A DNA stretch of 8,528 bases from an uncultured Anaerovibrio sp. (GCA_900768695.1 CAAGDY010000322.1:1-8528), one strand, 5' to 3'; shown: positions 1 through 5,780, counted from the first letter of the stretch. Made by a program: numbers and translations. The notes: generated by a model not told the origin, from the sequence alone.

Positions 1-413
1 ATATCCTGCAGCATCAGCTCGGAAATCTTGGACATGCGAACCTCGGTATAACGCATCGCTGCTGCCGGGTCTCCATCCACGGAGCCAAAGTTGCCATGAC
101 CATCCGCCAGCATATAGCGCATGGAGAAATCCTGCGCCATACGTACAATAGCATCATATACGGAGCTATCACCGTGTGGATGATATTTACCAAGAACCTC
201 GCCCACGATACGGGCGGATTTCTTGTACGGCTTGCCGGAGGTCATGCCTGCCTCCTGCATAGCGTACAGTATTCTTCTATGAACCGGCTTTAATCCGTCA
301 CGGACATCTGGTAAAGCTCTGGACACGATTACGCTCATGGCATAATCAATATAGGAATTGCGCATTTCCTGCTCCAGATTTACCGGTAAAATCTTACCAT
401 TACCAAAATCCAC
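1..413 (-). CDS. gyrA: DNA gyrase subunit A, N-terminal part (cut by window edge)
   Basis: This is the breakage-reunion subunit of DNA gyrase, which with GyrB introduces negative supercoils using ATP. Only the first 137 residues lie in the window. The start is GTG at 413, chosen because AGAGGTGA sits four bases upstream, the protein then opens MDFGNGKILPVN as in many Firmicutes GyrA proteins, and an in-frame stop lies just upstream (432-434). The winged-helix core begins with RNSYIDYAMSVIVSRALPD and continues into DGLKPVHRRILYAM. The catalytic tyrosine is Tyr122 in RYTEV, the same number as in E. coli. In the quinolone region the sequence reads HPHGDSSVYDA, with Ser83 and Asp87 in their usual drug-sensitive forms. 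The gene follows thiH in the same direction but has its own promoter. The identification is certain; the C-terminal beta-pinwheel lies outside the window. Confidence 0.97.
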   Translation of the reverse strand, partial: MDFGNGKILPVNLEQEMRNSYIDYAMSVIVSRALPDVRDGLKPVHRRILYAMQEAGMTSGKPYKKSARIVGEVLGKYHPHGDSSVYDAIVRMAQDFSMRYMLADGHGNFGSVDGDPAAAMRYTEVRMSKISELMLQD

Positions 414-417
414 AATC

Positions 418-425
418 TCACCTCT
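418..425 (-). promoter_or_regulatory. Ribosome binding site deciding the GTG start of gyrA
   Basis: AGAGGTGA on the minus strand, four bases before the GTG codon at 413. The only nearby ATG is codon 17 (363-365), inside the conserved N-terminus and without a comparable site, so the GTG is favoured. Confidence 0.75.
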
Positions 426-431
426 AATAAG

Positions 432-541
432 TCACCAGCTGGTTAGCAGCCGTTATTTCCAATGCAATTCTTTACAAACATTAGCTATTAATTATACCAT
501 AAAATGCCATGAAATAGCAAATCTACGGTATTTGACCAGCT
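432..541 (-). repeat. Near-identical 9-bp direct repeat flanking the gyrA promoter
   Basis: On the minus strand AGCTGGTCA (541-533) lies upstream of the -35 element and AGCTGGTGA (440-432) lies in the leader near the ribosome binding site, differing at one base. The second copy is part of the 10-bp perfect palindrome ACCAGCTGGT (434-443). The arrangement resembles paired operator half-sites, but repeats this short can arise by chance. No protein is known to me to bind it. Confidence 0.3.
491..520 (-). promoter_or_regulatory. Promoter of gyrA (extended -10)
   Basis: On the minus strand there is a perfect TATAAT at 496-491, preceded by TGG, which makes an extended -10. A TTGCTA -35 element lies at 520-515 with an 18-base spacer. 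The expected start is near 484, giving a leader of about 70 bases before the gyrA GTG. The promoter lies wholly in the gap after thiH, so gyrA can be expressed independently of the thiamine operon. Confidence 0.75.
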
Positions 542-1808
542 ACACATAGAGGTAATCATTCAGCACCGGCTGCAGTCCCTCACTGCTCATATCAGCCGTC
601 ATTTTCTGCAGACTGCGGCCATCCTGAATCTCAAACTGCTCATCACCGGCGGCCTCTTCCTTTACATCCCTGCCTTCGTATTTGCTTGCGTGATCACCGA
701 TGCCGGTAGAAACACCGGCCGAAACCTTTGTCGCCGCAATCTTTACAATACCATTCCGGAAAGCTGCGCTCTCACGGCTGGACACGGTGATTCCCACATA
801 CGGCAGGAACAGGCGGTAGGCGCAGAGAATCTGACACAACTGCTTTTCGCCTACATCCTGCGGATTGATGCTGTCATTGTTGATAATAGGGCGCAGCCGC
901 GGACAGGACAGGCTCATTTCCGCCCACGGATACTTTCTCTGGAGATAATAGGCATGCAGTGCCGTAGCCAGCGCATCCCTGCGAAAATCCGAAAGCCCCA
1001 GAAGCGCCGAGAAGGCCACCCCCCGCATGCCGCCCATAAGGGCCCTTTCCTGGGCATCAAAGCGATACGGCCATACTCTCTTGTGGCCTGCCAGATGCAG
1101 TGACTCATACTTTTTTAAATCGTAGGTTTCCTGAAAAACAGTCACATAATCCGCGCCGCACTCATGAAGATATTTATATTCATCAGTATTCACAGGGTAA
1201 ATCTCAAGACCCACATTGCGGAAGTATTTCCTTGCCAGCCTGCATGCCTCACCGATGTACTCCACACTGCTCTTGCCGCGGCTCTCACCGGTCAGGAGCA
1301 GTATTTCCTCCATGCCGCTGTCCGCAATAATCCGCATTTCATGCTCAATCTGCTCCGGCGTAAGGCGTACCCGCTGAATGTCGTTATAACAGTTGAAGCC
1401 GCAGTAGATACAGTAATTCTCGCAATAATTTGCCATGTAGAGGGGCGTAAACATGTACACCGTATTGCCAAAATGGCGGCTGGTAAGGTTATGCGCCTTC
1501 TGAGCCATTTCCTCCAAAAAAGGTGCGGCCGCCGGTGAGAGAAGGGCCTTCAAATCCTCCTCCTCCAAATGCGTCCTGCTGAGGGCACGGCGCACATCCA
1601 CCGCCGTGTACTGCTCCGGGCTGTAGCTATTCACCTGCTCCATCACCCTGTCACGGACATCTGACTGAATCTCCTCCATTCCCGGCAGATACTCCATGGG
1701 ATTTTTCCTTATGGACGGGTCATTCTCCAGCTGGTGCTTCCGGGCCAGCGCCGCATCGCTCAGGTGATGGCCATCTACAAAAAAGCTGTTTTCTTCCTGC
1801 ATAGACAT
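540..1808 (-). CDS. thiH: 2-iminoacetate (dehydroglycine) synthase ThiH, radical SAM
   Basis: ThiH cleaves tyrosine with S-adenosylmethionine and a 4Fe-4S cluster to give dehydroglycine and p-cresol, the anaerobic source of the glycine-derived unit of thiazole. The radical-SAM motif is CENYCIYC, with Cys129, Cys133 and Cys136 (CX3CX2C). Other family hallmarks are RHFGNTVY before it, LLLTGE, VFQETY, LGLSDFRRD, SCPRLRP, SSRES and GDEQFEI near the end. At 422 residues it is about 45 longer than E. coli ThiH because of an N-terminal extension, which I recall as common in anaerobe homologues. The start is ATG 1808, ten bases after GGGAGGA; a TTG at 1814 is an alternative but lies only four bases from that site. 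It follows thiG by two bases and is the last thi gene. The paralogue HydG is unlikely, as its C-terminal CX2CX22C cluster motif is absent. Confidence 0.95.
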   Translation of the reverse strand: MSMQEENSFFVDGHHLSDAALARKHQLENDPSIRKNPMEYLPGMEEIQSDVRDRVMEQVNSYSPEQYTAVDVRRALSRTHLEEEDLKALLSPAAAPFLEEMAQKAHNLTSRHFGNTVYMFTPLYMANYCENYCIYCGFNCYNDIQRVRLTPEQIEHEMRIIADSGMEEILLLTGESRGKSSVEYIGEACRLARKYFRNVGLEIYPVNTDEYKYLHECGADYVTVFQETYDLKKYESLHLAGHKRVWPYRFDAQERALMGGMRGVAFSALLGLSDFRRDALATALHAYYLQRKYPWAEMSLSCPRLRPIINNDSINPQDVGEKQLCQILCAYRLFLPYVGITVSSRESAAFRNGIVKIAATKVSAGVSTGIGDHASKYEGRDVKEEAAGDEQFEIQDGRSLQKMTADMSSEGLQPVLNDYLYV

Positions 1809-1810
1809 AA

Positions 1811-2590
1811 TCAACCATCCTCCCGCAAGAAGCCGGTCAGCGGGTCAGAGGCCTCCGCACCACGGCTGAGTACACGCCCCAGACCGGACAGATAAGCCTT
1901 GCGCCCGGCACTGATTGCCTCCTTGAAGGCCTGGGCCATCAATGGCAGATTGCCTGCCGTGGCCAGCGCGGTGTTGGCCATGATGGCCGCCGCTCCCATC
2001 TCCATGGCCTCACAGGCCTGGGAAGGCCTGCCGATGCCTGCGTCCACAATAATCGGCAAATCAATCTCATGAATGAGAATCTCTATAAAATCACGGGCAG
2101 ACAGGCCGCGGTTGGAGCCAATAGGAGCCGCCAGCGGCATAACAGCCGAAGCCCCGGCGCTGACCAGGTCTCTGGCGGCAGTCAGGTCAGGGAACATATA
2201 CGGCAGTACAAAAAAACCTTCCCCGGCCAGAATCTCCGTTGCCTTGATGGTTTCCTGATTATCAGGCAGAAGATAGCGGCTGTCCCGCATAATCTCAATC
2301 TTGACAAAATCACCACAGCCCAGCTCACGGGCCAGGCGGGCAATCCGTACCGCCTCATCAGCATTCCTCGCCCCGGAGGTATTTGGCAGCAGGGTCACAT
2401 GCTCCGGAATGTATTTCAGAATGTTTCCCTCATCCATGGTATTGGTGCGGCGCACCGCCACCGTAATCATCTCCGCCTCCGCATCCCTGATGGCAGTTTC
2501 AATCAACGGCAGGGAATACTTGCCGGAGCCGAGAATAAAGCGGGAATGAAATTCCCTGCCTCCCAGCCGTAATACATCATCATTTGCCAT
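1811..2590 (-). CDS. thiG: Thiazole synthase ThiG
   Basis: ThiG is a TIM-barrel enzyme that condenses 1-deoxy-D-xylulose 5-phosphate, dehydroglycine and sulfur from ThiS-thiocarboxylate into the thiazole phosphate of thiamine. It has 259 residues, the normal family length. Visible hallmarks are RFILGSGKY near the N-terminus, TVAVRR, LLPNTSG, Lys97 in FVKIEIM (the position of the Schiff-base lysine), the phosphate-binding segments APIGSNRGL and DAGIGRPSQA, and GAAAIMANTA. The start is ATG 2590, seven bases after AAGGA. An upstream TTG at 2629 would add 13 residues unlike the family and has no good site. It sits 68 bases after thiF, the only real gap in the operon, and thiH follows almost directly. 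Confidence 0.96.
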   Translation of the reverse strand: MANDDVLRLGGREFHSRFILGSGKYSLPLIETAIRDAEAEMITVAVRRTNTMDEGNILKYIPEHVTLLPNTSGARNADEAVRIARLARELGCGDFVKIEIMRDSRYLLPDNQETIKATEILAGEGFFVLPYMFPDLTAARDLVSAGASAVMPLAAPIGSNRGLSARDFIEILIHEIDLPIIVDAGIGRPSQACEAMEMGAAAIMANTALATAGNLPLMAQAFKEAISAGRKAYLSGLGRVLSRGAEASDPLTGFLREDG

Positions 2591-2658
2591 AGCATAATCC
2601 TTCTTCCTAAAACAACTAAATAACTGCAAAATACGTAGTCATACCATACTATACACAA

Positions 2659-3363
2659 TCACACTGCATTTTCCTGCTCACCGGCCAGAAGCTGCAGCAC
2701 CGTCAGAGCCTCCTGGGCAGAGCAGATATTGACCCTGGCGCCATACAGGCCATCGCCGCCACCTACATCCGCCCTGCCATCGCCGCAGAGATACAGCTTG
2801 TCTGACAGCCTGCGCACCTTCATCTCGTTAGCAGAGGCAAAGCCGGCCATGCCGGAGGCCGCCACCAGCGGACAGTGAGGCAACCTTTCCCGCACGCCAT
2901 TTACCAGCATTGCCTTGCAGGAGGCTGTGTCAAAGGCCTCCACAATCACATCCACATCAGCCAGAAGCGCCGCAAAATTTTCCTCTGTCAGCCTGACCAT
3001 ATGTACATCCAGCTCCACATAGGGAGTAATGCGCCGCAGGTTTTCCGCCAGCGCCTCTGCCTTGTACATGCCCAGCTGCTCCATAAAATACCATTGGCGG
3101 TTCAGGTTGGTAGGCTCCAGCCTGTCAAAATCCAGCAGCCTGAGATAGCCAACTCCCGCCCTCGCCAGAAGCTCGGCCACGCGGCTGCCCAGTCCTCCCA
3201 GACCGCAAATAGCCACCCGGCCCCTGCTGAATTTTTCCTGCCGTGCCGCTCCATGTCGCTCCGTCAGTGCGGCCAGCCACTCCTCACGGGACAAAACAGC
3301 TTTTTTCGCCATATCCGGCATATTTGCTTCAGGCCTGCTATACCCGTCAGATAAATCCGGCAT
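2659..3363 (-). CDS. thiF: ThiS adenylyltransferase ThiF, short anaerobe-type form
   Basis: This E1-like enzyme adenylates the C-terminal glycine of ThiS with ATP so that sulfur can be attached. It has 234 residues. The Rossmann nucleotide loop is GLGGLG (54-59), followed by DFDRLEPTNLNRQ (78-90), which carries the acidic and Asn/Arg ATP-binding residues, Lys101, and the conserved Asp145 in EAFD. The tail has LCGDG (192-196) and GARVNICSAQEA. The two CXXC zinc pairs of E. coli ThiF and MoeB are missing. This fits the shorter family-2 ThiF proteins found next to thiS in anaerobes, not a broken gene. The start is ATG 3363, one base after the thiS stop, with GGGGGTGG upstream; GTG 3372, overlapping thiS, is possible. 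Residues 1-20 before the conserved part are variable and contain MPD twice. Confidence 0.92.
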   Translation of the reverse strand: MPDLSDGYSRPEANMPDMAKKAVLSREEWLAALTERHGAARQEKFSRGRVAICGLGGLGSRVAELLARAGVGYLRLLDFDRLEPTNLNRQWYFMEQLGMYKAEALAENLRRITPYVELDVHMVRLTEENFAALLADVDVIVEAFDTASCKAMLVNGVRERLPHCPLVAASGMAGFASANEMKVRRLSDKLYLCGDGRADVGGGDGLYGARVNICSAQEALTVLQLLAGEQENAV

Positions 3364-3364
3364 A

Positions 3365-3556
3365 TCAGCCACCCCCTACAAAGGAAACAATCTCCAGCCT
3401 ATCCTCCGCTTCAAGAATCACGCTGTCATACTGCCTCTTTGGCACTATTTCGCCGTTTCTCTCCACAGCTACATTAGATAAATCAATCTTTTTTTCCTGC
3501 AGAACCTGTGCTACGGATTTTCCTTCCGCCGCCTCCTGCACACCGTTGATAATCAA
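3365..3556 (-). CDS. thiS: Sulfur carrier protein ThiS
   Basis: ThiS is the ubiquitin-fold sulfur carrier of thiazole synthesis: its C-terminal glycine is adenylated by ThiF, turned into a thiocarboxylate, and gives sulfur to ThiG. The 63 residues open with IINGVQ, carry the family features VAVERNGEIV (about 34-43) and EAEDRLEIV, and end in SFVGGG, the required Gly-Gly tail with one extra glycine before it, as in several Gram-positive ThiS proteins. The start must be TTG 3556: the nearby ATG at 3564 is in another frame and meets TGA after three codons, while GGAGGG lies eight bases before the TTG. It is the first gene of the operon, directly after the TPP riboswitch and terminator. Confidence 0.94.
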   Translation of the reverse strand: MIINGVQEAAEGKSVAQVLQEKKIDLSNVAVERNGEIVPKRQYDSVILEAEDRLEIVSFVGGG

Positions 3557-3564
3557 CCTTGCAT

Positions 3565-3570
3565 CCCTCC
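3565..3570 (-). promoter_or_regulatory. Ribosome binding site for the TTG start of thiS
   Basis: GGAGGG on the minus strand, eight bases before TTG 3556. It lies beyond the riboswitch terminator, so ribosomes can load only on transcripts that have passed that terminator. An ATG touching this site is out of frame and opens only a three-codon frame. Confidence 0.75.
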
Positions 3571-3610
3571 ACTGAACAAATCAGGCATATCCTCTGCAAA
3601 ATATAGCAAT

Positions 3611-3644
3611 CAAAAAGAGAAGCCGCCTGAAATGGCAACTCCTC
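3611..3644 (-). terminator. Intrinsic terminator of the TPP riboswitch (expression platform)
   Basis: On the minus strand, GAGGAGTTGCC (3644-3634) and GGCGGCTTCTC (3627-3617) pair over 11 positions, three of them G-U, around the six-base loop ATTTCA. Five U residues follow (3616-3612). It lies between the aptamer and the thiS start, the place expected for transcription attenuation when TPP is bound. Confidence 0.85.
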
Positions 3645-3671
3645 ACAAAAAACAAACTGCTTATACTGCTA

Positions 3672-3776
3672 GCGTCCCTACGTTGGCATTATCCAAATCA
3701 GGTTAGCGGGTCGACGGGCATACCATCCTCTCAGCCTGTTCAACATGCCGCCCGGCGCATCTGCAAGCTCCCCGTA
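3672..3776 (-). promoter_or_regulatory. TPP riboswitch aptamer (THI element)
   Basis: This RNA binds thiamine pyrophosphate and lowers expression of thiamine genes. Read on the minus strand, it has the conserved parts in order: ACGGGGAGC (about 3775-3767), the pyrimidine-sensing GGCTGAGAGG (about 3736-3727), and the pyrophosphate-sensing arm ACCTGATTTGG, ATAATGCCA and CGTAGGGA (about 3704-3674). A longer insert between the first two parts (about 30 bases, GC-rich) corresponds to the variable P3 stem. It lies downstream of a strong promoter and upstream of a terminator and thiS, so it controls thiS-thiF-thiG-thiH. I could not see by eye which bases form an antiterminator. Confidence 0.96.
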
Positions 3777-3799
3777 TCTCTATTTACTTTACCAATAAC

Positions 3800-3828
3800 A
3801 TTATAGTGCAGTCATAGGATAAATTCAA
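3800..3828 (-). promoter_or_regulatory. Promoter of the thiSFGH operon
   Basis: On the minus strand TTGAAT (3828-3823) and a perfect TATAAT (3805-3800) are separated by exactly 17 bases. The predicted start, near 3793, precedes the riboswitch aptamer by about 20 bases. It lies in the short gap after the phosphatase gene, which shows no terminator of its own. Confidence 0.85.
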
Positions 3829-3862
3829 GGAATTTCGGCAATAAATCACCTCATCCCCCTCA

Positions 3863-4765
3863 TCATACCAGATGGCTGTAGATAAAGCCCTCCCTGACTC
3901 CGGAATCACTGTAAGTCACCCTGCTGCATTGAAATTTTTTCACCAGCACATCAGCTATAACCAGACCCGGTATAATAGTGTTGATGCGGTCAGGCACCTG
4001 CTTCATCAGAAGCACTGCATCCTCATGGCCGATTTCCTCCAGACGGCTGAAGTGTCTGACCATCTCCTCTATGCAGGAGGCATCCATGACAAGATTCTTT
4101 TTGTCGTGGCTGTACATGGCGTTGTAAAGAGAGCAGGCTCCCTTGAAGGTCCCGCCTATGCCCACCAGCCCGGCACAGCGTATATCGCCAAAATCATCAG
4201 CCGTTGCCAGCAGCTTGGCTGCCTTTTCCTCCATGAGCTTTACCTCAAACTCATTGGGCAGGACAGAGCTGCAATACTTGGTACGAAAATCCAGCGACCC
4301 CATAGGCAGGCTGATTTTGTTGACAATATGGCCATCGCTGTAGGACACCAGCTCCGTGCTGGCTCCGCCGATATCCACCAGTACGCCTGATTTTTCCTCG
4401 ATATTTCTGGTGGCACCGATAAAATCGTACTCCGCCTCCCGGTCGCCGGAAATTATCTCTATATCTATACCGGTGCGCCTGATAATCTCGTCGACTGCCT
4501 CCCGGCTGTTGCGGCAGTTCCTGAGAGCCGCCGTGGTAAACGCCACTACGCTCTTAATCCTGAATATCTCCAGAAAGCTCCTGAACTCAAACAAGACCTC
4601 GCATACCTTGTCAATGCCGGCCTTTGTCATCACGTTGTTCTCAAGATAGGCGGCCAGCCCCACCAGATGCTTTTTTTTCATCAGAAACTCAATCCTGTCA
4701 CCGGAGATATCATAAATCGCCATGCGTACAGTGTTCGAGCCAATATCAATAATCCCATGTATCAT
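3863..4765 (-). CDS. Ppx/GppA-family exopolyphosphatase / pppGpp phosphatase
   Basis: This family belongs to the ASKHA (actin-like) fold and hydrolyses the end phosphate of inorganic polyphosphate or of pppGpp; sequence alone does not say which. The 300 residues cover only the two-lobed catalytic core, without the HD-like C-terminal domains of E. coli Ppx. Motifs: phosphate loop DIGSNT (7-12), TTAALRN (77-83), SGDREAE (106-112), second phosphate loop DIGGAST (131-137), GIGGT (202-206), PDRINTIIPG (258-267) and SDSGVREG (286-293). Two departures are visible: the usual DIGGGST has Ala, and the usual SGxEEA has Arg for its first Glu. Whether this affects activity is unknown. The start is ATG 4765, nine bases after GGAGG; a longer version from 4789 has no such site. 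It stands alone, divergent from the kinase-like gene. Confidence 0.9.
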   Translation of the reverse strand: MIHGIIDIGSNTVRMAIYDISGDRIEFLMKKKHLVGLAAYLENNVMTKAGIDKVCEVLFEFRSFLEIFRIKSVVAFTTAALRNCRNSREAVDEIIRRTGIDIEIISGDREAEYDFIGATRNIEEKSGVLVDIGGASTELVSYSDGHIVNKISLPMGSLDFRTKYCSSVLPNEFEVKLMEEKAAKLLATADDFGDIRCAGLVGIGGTFKGACSLYNAMYSHDKKNLVMDASCIEEMVRHFSRLEEIGHEDAVLLMKQVPDRINTIIPGLVIADVLVKKFQCSRVTYSDSGVREGFIYSHLV

Positions 4766-4843
4766 AATCAGCAACCTCCAAAATAACAAGATAAAATGCT
4801 ATGCCTATATACTATTCGCCACAAAAAGATATATTCCTTCATG

Positions 4844-4849
4844 ATTATA
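4844..4849 (-). promoter_or_regulatory. Possible -10 element for the Ppx/GppA gene
   Basis: A perfect TATAAT is read on the minus strand about 80 bases before the ATG at 4765, in a very AT-rich stretch. No good -35 element lies at the right distance, so this is tentative. Confidence 0.35.
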
Positions 4850-4870
4850 AATAAAAAAATATAAAAACAC

Positions 4871-4899
4871 TTGCACAACAGTAAAAGTTATGGTAACAT
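4871..4899 (+). promoter_or_regulatory. Promoter of the candidate small RNA
   Basis: TTGCAC (4871-4876) and TAACAT (4894-4899) are separated by 17 bases, and TGG before the -10 gives an extended -10. The predicted start is near 4906, immediately before a set of stable hairpins. It diverges from the possible Ppx/GppA promoter. Confidence 0.55.
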
Positions 4900-4905
4900 A
4901 ATTGT

Positions 4906-5017
4906 GGGTGAAGCGTTGTGGGGACAACGTTTGTTGTACATACTCCTTACGGGAGTTTTGTACAGGTGGCAGATGAGGTTGATGCAGAAGGAGCGACGAT
5001 CGGTTGTCGCTCCTTTT
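4906..5017 (+). ncRNA. Candidate small structured RNA, unidentified
   Basis: About 110 bases with three consecutive hairpins between a promoter and a terminator, and no convincing reading frame. Hairpin 1: AAGCGTTGT (4911-4919) pairs with ACAACGTTT (4924-4932) around a GGGG loop. Hairpin 2: TGTACA (4935-4940) with TGTACA (4959-4964), and inside it ACTCC (4942-4946) with GGAGT (4952-4956). A purine-rich single-stranded stretch follows (about 4965-4987), then hairpin 3, the terminator. It may be a free small RNA, or an attenuated leader of the kinase-like gene. A separate extended -10 promoter after the terminator favours a free RNA. I do not recognise it as 6S, SRP, tmRNA, RNase P, a T-box or a common riboswitch. 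Confidence 0.5.
4988..5017 (+). terminator. Intrinsic terminator of the candidate small RNA
   Basis: AAGGAGCGAC (4988-4997) pairs perfectly with GTCGCTCCTT (5006-5015). Two more pairs close a TCGG tetraloop (5000-5003), one of them G-U. A four-T run overlaps the end (5014-5017). The tail is short but the stem is strong. Confidence 0.8.
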
Positions 5018-5057
5018 GTATTTAGAAAATTTTTAAGTTCATTTTTACAATAAATTG

Positions 5058-5066
5058 TGCTACAAT
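5058..5066 (+). promoter_or_regulatory. Extended -10 promoter of the kinase-like gene
   Basis: TGCTACAAT is a TGN motif joined to TACAAT (five of six bases of consensus). The -35 position (5038-5043, TTCATT) is poor, as is usual for extended -10 promoters. The predicted start near 5073 leaves a leader of under 30 bases before ATG 5100. Confidence 0.55.
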
Positions 5067-5099
5067 ATGGATATGTAAATAATTATGTTAGGACGGTTG

Positions 5100-5690
5100 A
5101 TGCCTATGTCAAACAAAATTTTTGCTCTGGTCGGCCCCTATGCCTCGGGAAAGGCTACCTTGATTGCGCGTTTGATGGACCTGGGCGTTCATTATATTCC
5201 TGTATACAGCACCAGTGACGCCATGCGGCTGAAAAAAGACAAACGGCTGGTAAATTTCATCAGTAAATCTGCCTTCGAGCAGGGTGACTGGATTGTAAAG
5301 GTTGCCTACAAGGGTGACTATTACGGTATCAAGAAACAGGATATGCTGTCAGCCATCAAGGACAACAGGATAAGTGTCACCGTGCTGGACCAGAACGGCG
5401 TCAAGCAGCTGGCAAAGCTGATGACAGGCCATCTCAGTACCATCTATCTCATGACTGACTATGTAAGCCTTGTGGACAGGATGCTACGGCTGGGGCTGAA
5501 CAATGTCGATATGAAATATCATCTTGAGTACGCTGAATCCAATAATGAATTCAACTTCTGGAAGTCTGCTGATTTTATCATAAAGAACACAGGCAGCATT
5601 GAGCCTGCCTTCAACCAGCTTATGGCTATTATGGGCCTGTCCGTGAATGCGCCGAAGGATGTCATTCTCAAGCTGAACCAGGCCAAATAA
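5100..5690 (+). CDS. Guanylate-kinase-like P-loop protein, divergent
   Basis: The 196 residues have the layout of guanylate kinase, which moves phosphate from ATP to GMP. The P-loop is GPYASGKAT (12-20), the segment GDYYGIKK (72-79) matches the GNYYGT strand, DQNG (97-100) matches the segment after the lid, and a C-terminal helix follows (LEYAESNNEF, 142-151), then ADFIIKN. The GMP pocket is altered: the usual STTR...R...E stretch reads STSDAMRLKK, the DY(H)F tyrosine position reads VNF, and the GEF(L)EW glutamate region reads GDWIVK. It may therefore act on another nucleotide or have a non-catalytic role. The start is ATG 5100, six bases after AGGA; ATG 5106 or 5085 is possible. It stands alone on the plus strand with its own promoter and terminator. 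The family is fairly sure, the substrate is not. Confidence 0.75.
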   Translation: MPMSNKIFALVGPYASGKATLIARLMDLGVHYIPVYSTSDAMRLKKDKRLVNFISKSAFEQGDWIVKVAYKGDYYGIKKQDMLSAIKDNRISVTVLDQNGVKQLAKLMTGHLSTIYLMTDYVSLVDRMLRLGLNNVDMKYHLEYAESNNEFNFWKSADFIIKNTGSIEPAFNQLMAIMGLSVNAPKDVILKLNQAK

Positions 5691-5741
5691 CAGAAGCGCA
5701 GGCAGACATATAAATACTGATATAACAGCGGATATACATCC

Positions 5742-5776
5742 ATAAATGCTGTGCATGGCACGGCATTTATTTTTTT
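5742..5776 (+). terminator. Intrinsic terminator after the kinase-like gene
   Basis: ATAAATGCTGTGC (5742-5754) pairs with GCACGGCATTTAT (5758-5770) over 13 positions, one of them G-U, followed by a run of T to 5776. It lies about 50 bases after the stop codon. Confidence 0.88.
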
Positions 5777-5780
5777 GCAC

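Noticed and set aside
690..1538. Several plus-strand open frames opposite thiH
   Set aside because: They lie antisense to a fully conserved gene, have no ribosome binding sites, and show no recognisable protein.
540..1808. HydG (hydrogenase maturation) in place of ThiH
   Set aside because: The C-terminal CX2CX22C cluster motif of HydG is missing, and the gene sits in a thiS-thiF-thiG operon under a TPP riboswitch.
2591..2658. Internal promoter in the thiF-thiG gap
   Set aside because: TTGTGT and TATTTT occur, but with a 19-base spacer and weak matches; the gap is more likely just an untranslated spacer.
3553..3564. Three-codon frame ATG CAA GGT TGA overlapping the thiS start
   Set aside because: The Shine-Dalgarno site touches the ATG with no spacing, so initiation there is unlikely; it is probably chance.
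3829..3862. Terminator after the Ppx/GppA gene
   Set aside because: AAATTC and GAATTT can pair around CTT, but the stem is short and AT-rich and no T run follows.
4871..5053. A 60-codon plus-strand open frame in the gap before the kinase-like gene
   Set aside because: It starts inside the promoter at the -35 element, runs through all three RNA hairpins and the terminator, has no good ribosome binding site, and its protein resembles nothing I know.
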